Below, one piece after another: positions 31,042 to 39,062 of a stretch of DNA of 64,000 nt. A model generated the notes under the pieces. That model searched no databases and had not been told where the DNA came from. It saw only the letters and a list, made by a program, of their open reading frames with translations. The position numbers and the translations under genes were made by a program. The stretch's first letter is position 1, and each line of letters starts with the position of its first letter. Source of the stretch: an uncultured Prevotellaceae bacterium (lineage in GTDB: Bacteria > Bacteroidota > Bacteroidia > Bacteroidales > Bacteroidaceae). The stretch lies in the NCBI GenBank assembly GCA_946415705.1, contig CAMKTN010000002.1:48685-112684 (forward strand), in the 5' to 3' direction.

Positions 31042-32310
31042 ATGACAGAAGAACTATATGAAGTGAAAGAGGCCAGCAAGCGCATAGCGCAACTCACTGA
31101 TGAAGAGCGCAGCGCTGTCCTCTGTGAGCTGGCTGATATGACCGAGGCACGTATGGCCGACCTCCTACAAGCCAACGCCCTCGACCTCAAACGCATGGAT
31201 CCGGCCAATCCCAACTACGACCGCCTGCAACTCACAGAGGCTCGTCTGCGTGACATCGCCGCAGACCTGCGCAAGGTAGCCTCGCTGCCCTCGCCGCTCG
31301 GCCGTGAGCTTAAGCACAGCATCCTGCCCAACGGATTGGAACTGACGCGCGTGAGTGTGCCCTTTGGCGTCATCGGCATCATCTTCGAGGCACGTCCCAA
31401 CGTCTGCTTCGACTGCTTCGCGCTCTGTCTGAAGGCCGGCAGCGCCTGCGTCCTCAAGGGCGGCAGCGATGCCAAGGACAGCTGCACGGCCATCATCTCG
31501 CTCATCCACGAGGCGCTGAGGCATCATGACCTGCCTGCTGAGAGCGCCCTGCTGCTCACCAGTCACGAAGACACCGACCGTCTGCTTGCTGCTCGCGGGG
31601 AGGTGGATCTCATCATTCCGCGCGGCAGCAACCGCCTCATCAACTACGTCCGCGACAATGCCCGTGTGCCTGTCATCGAGACCGGTGCCGGCGTCGTGCA
31701 CTGCTATGTCGATCGCGCGGCCGACCTCCAGAAGGCCATCGCCATCGTGGTGAACGCCAAGACGCGCCGCGTCAGCGTCTGCAACGCCCTCGACTGTCTC
31801 ATCATCCACCGCGACCGTCTCGCCGATCTGCCCACTCTCTTCGAGCCGCTCCTCAGCAAGGGAGTCACGATAGAACTGGATGAAAGGGCGTGTCCCATAT
31901 ATGGGACAGCCGAGTCCCATATATGGGACACGCGAGTCCCATATATGGGACAACAAATCATCCCTGCAAGTGAAGCCTCTTTCGGCACGGAGTTCCTGTC
32001 GTTGCGTATGGCCGTGAAGGTCGTGGACAGCTTGGACGAAGCCCTTGAGCACATTGCCCGCTATGGCTCGGGTCACAGTGAGAGCATCGTTACCGAGGAC
32101 CCCGCAGCCGCCCAGCGCTTCCTCACCGAGGTCGATGCTGCCTGTGTCTATCACAACGCCCCCACCAGCTTCACTGATGGCGGTCAGTTCGGTCTCGGCG
32201 CAGAGATCGGCATCTCAACACAGAAGCTCCACGCTCGTGGACCGATGGCCCTCGAAGAAATCACCACGTATAAGTGGCTGATTCGAGGCAACGGGCAGAC
32301 GAGAAAGTGA
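31042..32310 (+). CDS. proA: Glutamate-5-semialdehyde dehydrogenase with palindrome insertion
   Basis: A 422-residue enzyme that reduces glutamyl 5-phosphate. FEARPNVCFDCFALC, IIPRGSNRLINYV, the catalytic Cys block NAKTRRVSVCNALDC and GLGAEIGISTQKLHARGP are all present. Residues about 284-304 (PIYGTAESHIWDTRVPYMGQ) replace the usual variable loop and are encoded by three tandem copies of a 16-bp palindrome in 22-bp units. The three copies keep the frame; one or two would not. Confidence 0.93.
   Translation: MTEELYEVKEASKRIAQLTDEERSAVLCELADMTEARMADLLQANALDLKRMDPANPNYDRLQLTEARLRDIAADLRKVASLPSPLGRELKHSILPNGLELTRVSVPFGVIGIIFEARPNVCFDCFALCLKAGSACVLKGGSDAKDSCTAIISLIHEALRHHDLPAESALLLTSHEDTDRLLAARGEVDLIIPRGSNRLINYVRDNARVPVIETGAGVVHCYVDRAADLQKAIAIVVNAKTRRVSVCNALDCLIIHRDRLADLPTLFEPLLSKGVTIELDERACPIYGTAESHIWDTRVPYMGQQIIPASEASFGTEFLSLRMAVKVVDSLDEALEHIARYGSGHSESIVTEDPAAAQRFLTEVDAACVYHNAPTSFTDGGQFGLGAEIGISTQKLHARGPMALEEITTYKWLIRGNGQTRK
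31892..31951. repeat. Three 22-bp units of GTCCCATATATGGGAC inside proA
   Basis: Perfect 16-bp palindromes at 31892-31907, 31914-31929 and 31936-31951, each followed by a 6-bp spacer (AGCCGA, ACGCGA, AACAAA). The period of 22 bp means each copy is read in a different frame (PIYG, SHIWD, VPYMG), and the frame returns after exactly three copies. Confidence 0.9.
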
Positions 32311-32352
32311 GAAAGTGAAATTGAAAATTGAAAATTGAAAATTGAAAATTAA
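32302..32352. repeat. GAAAATT and GAAAGT junction repeats
   Basis: GAGAAAGTGAGAAAGTGAAA leads into four TTGAAAA units. The first block provides the proA stop codon, the second separates proA from the first TldD-like gene. Confidence 0.8.
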
Positions 32353-32359
32353 TTTTCCT

Positions 32360-35300
32360 ATGAAGCGCAGCTTAAGCATCCTCTTGCTGGTCATCAGCAT
32401 TTGTCCCGTGTTCGGCGCCACGACCGCCGAGAACGACACCCTTCTCAGTGTCCTGCGTGAAGAATTGGCCGCAGACTTTGCGGAACTGCAGAAGCAGGAC
32501 GTGAAGCCCTACTTCATGAGTTTCCGCGTGGAGGAGTCACACACGGCAAACATTCTCGCCACCTTCGGTTTCTTGGGTAATTCCAGGCAAGAACATGACC
32601 GTCAGTTCACGCCTCAGATTCGCGTGGGAACGCCGGAGTTGGACAACTTCAAGTTCAACCCACAGAGCTCTGTCGGCTATACGAGTCTGCCACTCACAGA
32701 TGCTTCGTCCGATGCCTTCCGTACGACCATTTGGAAACACATGCTGAATGCCTACGACCGCGTGGTCAATGAATACCGCAGCGTGCAGAACCGTTTGCGT
32801 ACGCAAGCTGACAACGAGGACAAGGCGCCCTGCTTCAGCGTGCTCGGCGATTCACCCGCTGAGACCTACTACGAGGCACCCCTCCCGCATCCCTCCCTCA
32901 CCCCTGAGGAACAGCGCGAATGGGAGCAGCGCCTCTGCCGCATCTCTGCGGCCTTCCGCAAGCACCCGCAGTTCAACAATGCCTACGCCAGCCTGCAGAT
33001 GGAATATAGCCGCACGCATCTCGTCAACACCGAGGGCGCGGCCATCGTGCAGAACCGCCGCAGCTATCGCGTGTTCCTGCAGGTTGAGGCGACGACCAAT
33101 GACGGCATGGTGCTGCCTTTATACGAGAGCTACTTCGCTACGCAACTCGACTCGCTGCCTGCAGAGGAAGTGATGCTGCGCGCTGCCGAAGAGCTGGGGC
33201 AACGCCTCGAAGCGTTGATGGCGGCTCCCATCGCCGATCCCTTCACGGGGCCAGCCCTCATGAGCGGCCCTGCCAGCGGTGTCTTCTTCCATGAAATCTT
33301 CGGACACCGCTTGGAAGGCCATCGCATGAAGTCGGGCGGCCAGACCTTCCGCAAGATGGTAGGCGAGCGTGTGCTGCCAACCGAATTCCAGGTTTATTGC
33401 GATCCCACGCTCACGCACTATGGCGCGCAGCCTCTGAACGGCGGCTATGTTTATGACGACGAAGGTACGCGCGCGCGTAGAGTAAATAATGTGGTCGATG
33501 GTGTCCTGAAGGAATTCCTCATGAGCCGCGTGCCGCTCGATAGCTTCCCCGAGAGCAATGGTCACGGCCGCACGGCGGGCGCCGGCACTCCCGTCAGCCG
33601 TCAGTCCAACCTCGTGGTAGAAACGCGAAAGCCTTACACGGAGTCTGAGCTGCGCCAGCTGTTGCGCGACGAAGCACGCCGTCAGGGCAGGGACTACGGC
33701 TACCTCTTCCAGAGCGTCAGCGGCGGCTACACGCAGACAGGCGAAGGAGGTAGCATCAACTCCTTCAATGTCAACCCGCTGGAGGTCTATCGCGTATATG
33801 TTGATGGCCGTCCGGACGAGCTCGTGCGTGGCGTGGATCTTATCGGCACGCCCCTCTCCATGTTCTCCAATATCGCCGCTGGCGGAGACACCCCTTCCAC
33901 CTTCATCGGCTCCTGCGGTGCCGAGAGCGGTTGGGTGCCTGTCAGTGCCACCTCGCCGATGCTTTACTGCTCGAAGATTGAGACACAGCGCAGGACACAG
34001 AAAGGCTACCTGATGCCGAAGCTGGCTGCGCCAAGCCTTAATGCGGCAGCTCCTTCAGAATCCAAAGATTCCGTCATCTTCGCCGCGCTCTCAGATGAGC
34101 TGAAGCGTAGTATGGACAGCCTGCAGATTGCCGGTCAACCCGCTCCTTTCATCATCGACTACCGTCTGCAACGCGAGCGTTCGCTGCACATAGAAGCCAC
34201 CCTCGGCGAGGTCTGCCAGAAGCAGATAACACCTTGGTATCAGAAGTTTGATGCAGAGGTGGTATTGGGAAGCTACCATCGCACCAGCCAGCTTCAGGCA
34301 GAGCCCAATCTGCGCGGTGTCAATATTCCCATGGCCGCAGACTATAACAACCTGCGCCGTCAGGCTTGGATGGCTTCGGATGCACGCTACAAACAGTCTC
34401 TCGCAGCCCTCGCACAGAAGATGCAGGCGCAGCGGAAAGCCACTTTGCCTGCAGACGAGGAGGCAATGGACGACCTTATTCAATCAAAGCCTGCCACCAG
34501 CATCCAACACCGTAGCGCAGAGGTTGAAGACCTTCACGCCGATGAGCTGGAAGCCTATGTCCGCCGCCTCTCCCTCATCGCCCGGGAGTTCCCGGAGCTG
34601 ACACACAGCGAAGCCGGGGCAAACATCATGCAGGCTGACATCTACCGCCTCACCAGCGAGGGCGTCCGCGTGGCACAGCCGCATGACAATCTTTGCGAGA
34701 TTGGCTTCTCGTTCCATCTGTTCCACAGCACCAACGGCTACAATTCCACAGACGGATACAACAATACCTATACTTGTGCTGCCGAAGCGCTGGCTGACAG
34801 TGCAAAGTTCACCAAAACACTGCGTGAGTACATCCGCCGGCGTCTGGACCTCCTTCAGGCAAAGATTGAGGAAGACTACTATGTCGGCCCCGTACTCTTT
34901 GAAGGCAATGCCGGCTGGACCATTTACACAGAGGCCAGCAGTGGCCGTCACAACTTCCGTGCCTGGCATCCTTACACCCAGAGCGATCGTGAGATCTATG
35001 TGAAGATGAACCGCAAGATTATCGACGATAAGATCAGTATGCGGCAGGACCCGACCCTTAGCACATGGGATGGAAAACCGCTCGTGGGCTTTTACACGGC
35101 CGATGCCAACGGTCAGAAGCCGCAAGCCTTGACGCTGATTGAGCGCGGCATCTTCCGCGACCAGTTCTGCGGTGTCACGCCTTCGCTGGGAACTTCTACG
35201 CCTACTGGCAACCTGCGCTTCAACTTCCCCAATAACCGAAACGGTGCCATGGGCGCCGCCACAGCTCCTGGCATCCTTCGCATTGAGAGCAGCAAGACTG

Positions 35301-35641
35301 TGCCGCTCAAGAAGATGCGTAAGCAGCTGTTGCGCGAGGCGCAGCGCGAGGGCTACGATCACGCTTATATCAGTCGTGATAATGCCTTCTACCGCGTCAG
35401 CGTGAAGGATGGCAGCGAGACCCTGATGAGACGCCCGAACATCCAAGTCAACCTCAACAATCTGCGCCACATCAACGCCCTTTCCACCGAACAGGAAGCT
35501 GTGGTGGGCACAGAGGACGGCGGTGCCCGCTTCTCCATCATCGCTCCCAAGGCGATGCTTCTGGGCGATATCGTAGTACCTACTCCCTCGCCCGAACAGA
35601 TTGCCAAGCCCACCCTCACATTCCCATTGCATAGAAAATGA
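32360..35641 (+). CDS. Secreted TldD/PmbA-like double-domain peptidase, copy 1
   Basis: A 1093-residue protein with a signal peptide (cleavage near PVFGA). The first half (to about 560) is TldD-like and carries the metal motif HEIFGH (311-316, HExxxH) in FFHEIFGHRLEGHRMKSGG, plus DYGYLFQSVSGG. The second half (about 580-1093) is a second TldD/TldE-like domain without that motif (EDYYVGPVLFEGNAGW, RQDPTLSTWDGKPLVG), so the protein fuses the active and inactive partners normally found as a heterodimer. Being exported is unusual for this family. Its stop overlaps a 41-codon argF' remnant (ATGA). A tandem paralogue follows. Confidence 0.85.
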   Translation: MKRSLSILLLVISICPVFGATTAENDTLLSVLREELAADFAELQKQDVKPYFMSFRVEESHTANILATFGFLGNSRQEHDRQFTPQIRVGTPELDNFKFNPQSSVGYTSLPLTDASSDAFRTTIWKHMLNAYDRVVNEYRSVQNRLRTQADNEDKAPCFSVLGDSPAETYYEAPLPHPSLTPEEQREWEQRLCRISAAFRKHPQFNNAYASLQMEYSRTHLVNTEGAAIVQNRRSYRVFLQVEATTNDGMVLPLYESYFATQLDSLPAEEVMLRAAEELGQRLEALMAAPIADPFTGPALMSGPASGVFFHEIFGHRLEGHRMKSGGQTFRKMVGERVLPTEFQVYCDPTLTHYGAQPLNGGYVYDDEGTRARRVNNVVDGVLKEFLMSRVPLDSFPESNGHGRTAGAGTPVSRQSNLVVETRKPYTESELRQLLRDEARRQGRDYGYLFQSVSGGYTQTGEGGSINSFNVNPLEVYRVYVDGRPDELVRGVDLIGTPLSMFSNIAAGGDTPSTFIGSCGAESGWVPVSATSPMLYCSKIETQRRTQKGYLMPKLAAPSLNAAAPSESKDSVIFAALSDELKRSMDSLQIAGQPAPFIIDYRLQRERSLHIEATLGEVCQKQITPWYQKFDAEVVLGSYHRTSQLQAEPNLRGVNIPMAADYNNLRRQAWMASDARYKQSLAALAQKMQAQRKATLPADEEAMDDLIQSKPATSIQHRSAEVEDLHADELEAYVRRLSLIAREFPELTHSEAGANIMQADIYRLTSEGVRVAQPHDNLCEIGFSFHLFHSTNGYNSTDGYNNTYTCAAEALADSAKFTKTLREYIRRRLDLLQAKIEEDYYVGPVLFEGNAGWTIYTEASSGRHNFRAWHPYTQSDREIYVKMNRKIIDDKISMRQDPTLSTWDGKPLVGFYTADANGQKPQALTLIERGIFRDQFCGVTPSLGTSTPTGNLRFNFPNNRNGAMGAATAPGILRIESSKTVPLKKMRKQLLREAQREGYDHAYISRDNAFYRVSVKDGSETLMRRPNIQVNLNNLRHINALSTEQEAVVGTEDGGARFSIIAPKAMLLGDIVVPTPSPEQIAKPTLTFPLHRK

Positions 35642-35763
35642 AAATCTTTCAACACGTCAGTGACATCGGCGTCCGTAGCTTTGCCCGCTTCGAGAGCCGC
35701 GAGGATGACTATGAAGAGAAGATTCTCAACGAAATTCGCGAATCCATCGAGCCTACATTATGA
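35638..35763 (+). pseudogene. Collapsed argF' copy (41 codons)
   Basis: The frame MKIFQHVSD matches ArgF' residues 1-9 (MRIFQHVQD), then jumps in frame to IGVRSFARFESREDDYEEKI, matching ArgF' residues 107-126; the next Leu also matches (127). The last 11 residues do not match. An in-frame deletion of about 97 codons explains this. The ATG overlaps the stop of TldD copy 1, and its stop overlaps the ATG of TldD copy 2, both as ATGA, so it may still be translated as a coupling ORF. It shows that a tldD-argF' unit was duplicated in tandem. Confidence 0.85.
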
Positions 35764-38700
35764 AACACAGCTTGTGCATTCTCTTGCTGTCCATCAGCAT
35801 TTGTCCAGTGTTCGGTGCCACAACCGCCGAGAACGACACCTTGCTTAGTGCCCTTCGTGAAGAATTGGCTGCAGACTTCGCTGAGCTGCAGCAGCAGGAC
35901 GTGAAGCCCTACTTCATGAGTTTCCGTGTGCAGGAGAGCTGGAATGCCCGCATCGTCGCCACCTTCGGCTACCTCGGCGCTTCGCGTCAGGAGCACACCC
36001 GCACCTTCACCCCCCAGATTCGCGTCGGCTCCCCCGAACTCGACAACTTCAAGTTCAACAGCCAGAGTCGCGTAAGCACTAAAGTCCTCCCCCTCACCGA
36101 CGCTTCTCCCGCAGCCATTCGCTCCGCCGTATGGCTCCACATGCTCAATGCCTACGACCGAGTCGTCAGCTCCTATCGCAACGCTCAGAACCGCCTGCGC
36201 TCACGGGCCGACAACGAGGACAAAGCACCCTGCTTCAGTGTGCTCGGCGGTTCCGCCGCCGAGACCTTCTACGAGCCTCCCCTCCTTCATCCCTCCCTCA
36301 CTCCTGCCGAGCAAACCGCATGGGAAGAGCGCCTCTGCCGCATCAGTGCCGCTTTCCGCCAGTGGCCGCACTTCAACGAGGCCGTCGTCAGCCTGCAGAT
36401 GGAGAACCAGCGCACGCACCACGTCAACACCGAGGGCGCGGCCATCGTGCAGAACCGCGTCAGCTACCGCGTCTTCATCCAAGCCGAGGTGAAGACCGAC
36501 GACGGCATGGTGCTGCCCCTCACCCATAGCTACTATGCCACCTCCCTAGACTCTCTGCCCGATGAGGCTACGATGCGCCGCGATGCCGAGGACGTCGGCC
36601 GACGCCTCGTCGCCCTCTCGCAAGCGCCCGTGGCCGATCCCTTCACGGGGCCAGCCCTCATGAGCGGTCCTGCCAGCGGTGTCTTCTTTCACGAAATCTT
36701 CGGCCATCGCCTCGAAGGCCATCGCATGAAGTCGGGCGGACAGACCTTCCGCAAGATGGTGGGTGAGCGTGTGCTGCCCGCCGACTTCCAGGTCTATTGC
36801 GACCCCACGCTGACGTACTACGGCCGGCAACCCCTGAACGGCGGCTACCGTTATGACGACGAAGGCACACGCGCGCGTAGGGTAAATAATGTGGTGGACG
36901 GTGTATTGAAGGAATTCCTCATGAGCCGCGTACCCCTCGACAGCTTCCCCGAAAGCAATGGCCACGGGCGCTCTGCCGAAGGCCGCGACCCCGTCTCGCG
37001 GCAGTCGAACCTCGTCGTGGAGACCAAGCAACCGCATACCGAAGCGCAGCTGCGCCAGCTCTTGCGCGACGAAGCCCGTCGCCAGGGCAAGGACTACGGC
37101 TACCTCTTCCAGAGCGTCAGCGGCGGCTACACCCAGACAGGCGAAGGCAACAGCATCAACTCCTTCAACGTCAGGCCGCTGGAGGTCTATCGTATCTATG
37201 TCGATGGCCGTCCCGACGAACTCGTTCGCGGCGTTGACCTCATCGGCACGCCCCTCTCCATGTTCTCCAATATCACTGCCGGAGGCGACACGCCCTCTAC
37301 CTTCATCGGCGTCTGCGGTGCCGAGAGCGGTTGGGTGCCTGTCAGCGCCACATCGCCCATGGTCTTTGTCAGCAAGATCGAGACGCAGCGCAGGCAGCAA
37401 AAAGGGTCGTTGATGCCCGTACTAACCCCGCCAAGGCCCACCCCCCAGCCTTGTAGGGAGGGGCAGGAAGGGGCGTCCGCGTCTGTCTTTTCCGCCCTTT
37501 CCGCCGAGCTCCAGCGCAGCATGGACAGCCTCCGCATCGAAGGTCAGCCCGCGCCGTTTCTTATTGACTACCGTCTGAAGCGCTTGCGCAACCTGTCCGT
37601 CGCCGCTTCGGATGGCGAGCTGGTGCAATTCGACCTCCAGCCTTGGGGCCAGACCTTTGAGGCAGAGGTCATCCTCGGCGACTACCACCGCAGCAGCCAG
37701 CAGCAGCCCGAACCTCGTTTGCGCGGTACGGGCTTCCCCATGGCGCTGGACTACGACAACCTGCGCCGCATCGCATGGCTCACCACCGATGCCAGCTACA
37801 AGCAGGCCATCGCCAACTATGAAGCCAAGCAACAGCAACTCAAGAAACTGACGTTGCCCAAGGACGAGGAAGCCCTGGACGACTTCTTCCCGGCACAGCC
37901 CGTCACCAGCATACAGGAACGCTCGGCAGAAGCCCAGAACCTCCACGCCGAAGAACTGACCGCCTACGTGCGTCGCCTCTCACTCATCGCCAGAGAGTTC
38001 CCCGCTCTGACCGAAAGCCATGCCGAACTCTCCGTAAGGCAAGCCGACCTCTACCGCCTGACCAGCGAAGGCGTGCGCGTGGCACAACCACAGCCTGATA
38101 AGATTACCATCGGCTTCACGTTCCATCTCTATCACCGACCCAACGGCGGCAACACCTCTTCCACCTCAGACCACCAGTACAGCACCGTCGCCGAAGCCCT
38201 GGCCGACAGCACCCGCTTCATGCAGCACGTCCGCGACTACATCCGCCTTCGTCTCAGTCTGCTCGGCGATTCCGTCGCCGAGGATTACTACGTCGGTCCC
38301 GTGCTCATCGAAGATGGTGCCTGCAAGATGATCTACAACCGCGCCAGCGGCACGCACCATCACTTCCGCGCCCGGCACTCCTTCACGCAAAGCGACCGCA
38401 CCATCTATGTCAAGCGCAACCGCAAGATCATCGATGAGAAGCTGACTATCCGTCAGGATCCGACCCTCAGCCATTGGAACGGCCAACCGCTCGTCGGCTA
38501 CTTCACCGCCGATGCCAACGGACAGGCACCGCAGGCCGTGACGCTCGTCGAGCACGGCATCTTCCGAGGGCAGCTCTGTGGAGCCACGCCCGCTCTCGGA
38601 ACCTCGAAGCCCACGGGCAACCTGCGCTTCAACAATCCCTACAACATCAACGGCATACTCGGCGGCCAGATGGGCATCAGCACCGCACCAGGCGTGCTGC

Positions 38701-39059
38701 GCATCGAGAGTAGCAAGACCGTGCCCCTGAACAAGTTGCGCAAGCAGTTGCTGCGCGACGCACAGCGCGAAGGCTACGACCATGCCTACATCACGCGCGG
38801 CGAGTTCCTTTACCGCGTCAGCGTCAAGGACGGCACTGAGACACCCGTCGGCTTCACACATATCACGCCCACCGTCCAGCACCTGCGCCAGATCAGCGCG
38901 CTCTCCACCGAGCAGGAAGCCGTCACACACACCGAGGGCGGCGTAGCACCCTTCTCCATCGTAGGGCCGAAGGCCATGCTGCTGAACGACATCGAAGTGC
39001 CGGCACAGACGCCGCCACAGATTGCAAAGCCCGTGCTGACGTTTCCTAACAACAGATAA
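35760..39059 (+). CDS. Secreted TldD/PmbA-like double-domain peptidase, copy 2
   Basis: A 1099-residue tandem paralogue of the preceding protease, similar along its full length, including the signal peptide (SICPVFGATTAEND) and the HEIFGHRLEGHRMKSGG metal site. The second domain again lacks HExxxH. Relative to copy 1 it has a linker insertion (RPTPQPCREGQEG, about residue 560) encoded by a GC-rich palindromic repeat. Sequence differences are spread throughout, so the duplication is not recent. The intact argF' starts 3 bp after its stop. Confidence 0.85.
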   Translation: MKHSLCILLLSISICPVFGATTAENDTLLSALREELAADFAELQQQDVKPYFMSFRVQESWNARIVATFGYLGASRQEHTRTFTPQIRVGSPELDNFKFNSQSRVSTKVLPLTDASPAAIRSAVWLHMLNAYDRVVSSYRNAQNRLRSRADNEDKAPCFSVLGGSAAETFYEPPLLHPSLTPAEQTAWEERLCRISAAFRQWPHFNEAVVSLQMENQRTHHVNTEGAAIVQNRVSYRVFIQAEVKTDDGMVLPLTHSYYATSLDSLPDEATMRRDAEDVGRRLVALSQAPVADPFTGPALMSGPASGVFFHEIFGHRLEGHRMKSGGQTFRKMVGERVLPADFQVYCDPTLTYYGRQPLNGGYRYDDEGTRARRVNNVVDGVLKEFLMSRVPLDSFPESNGHGRSAEGRDPVSRQSNLVVETKQPHTEAQLRQLLRDEARRQGKDYGYLFQSVSGGYTQTGEGNSINSFNVRPLEVYRIYVDGRPDELVRGVDLIGTPLSMFSNITAGGDTPSTFIGVCGAESGWVPVSATSPMVFVSKIETQRRQQKGSLMPVLTPPRPTPQPCREGQEGASASVFSALSAELQRSMDSLRIEGQPAPFLIDYRLKRLRNLSVAASDGELVQFDLQPWGQTFEAEVILGDYHRSSQQQPEPRLRGTGFPMALDYDNLRRIAWLTTDASYKQAIANYEAKQQQLKKLTLPKDEEALDDFFPAQPVTSIQERSAEAQNLHAEELTAYVRRLSLIAREFPALTESHAELSVRQADLYRLTSEGVRVAQPQPDKITIGFTFHLYHRPNGGNTSSTSDHQYSTVAEALADSTRFMQHVRDYIRLRLSLLGDSVAEDYYVGPVLIEDGACKMIYNRASGTHHHFRARHSFTQSDRTIYVKRNRKIIDEKLTIRQDPTLSHWNGQPLVGYFTADANGQAPQAVTLVEHGIFRGQLCGATPALGTSKPTGNLRFNNPYNINGILGGQMGISTAPGVLRIESSKTVPLNKLRKQLLRDAQREGYDHAYITRGEFLYRVSVKDGTETPVGFTHITPTVQHLRQISALSTEQEAVTHTEGGVAPFSIVGPKAMLLNDIEVPAQTPPQIAKPVLTFPNNR
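37425..37475. repeat. GC-rich mini-repeat in the TldD copy 2 linker
   Basis: AACCCCGCCAAGGCCCACCC runs into CCCAGCCTTGTAGGGAGGGG, giving the C-rich/G-rich pattern of this repeat family. It is absent at the matching position of copy 1, which reads AAPSLNAAAPSESKD instead. Confidence 0.75.
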
Positions 39060-39062
39060 ATC

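Noticed and set aside
31892..31951. Possible CRISPR array (regular palindromic units)
   Set aside because: Only three units, 6-bp spacers, inside a gene, and no cas genes anywhere in the window.
34484..35632. Minus-strand frame opposite the end of the first TldD gene, and its counterpart at 38166-39338
   Set aside because: Antisense to well-conserved TldD sequence; the paired occurrence only reflects the paralogy of the sense genes.
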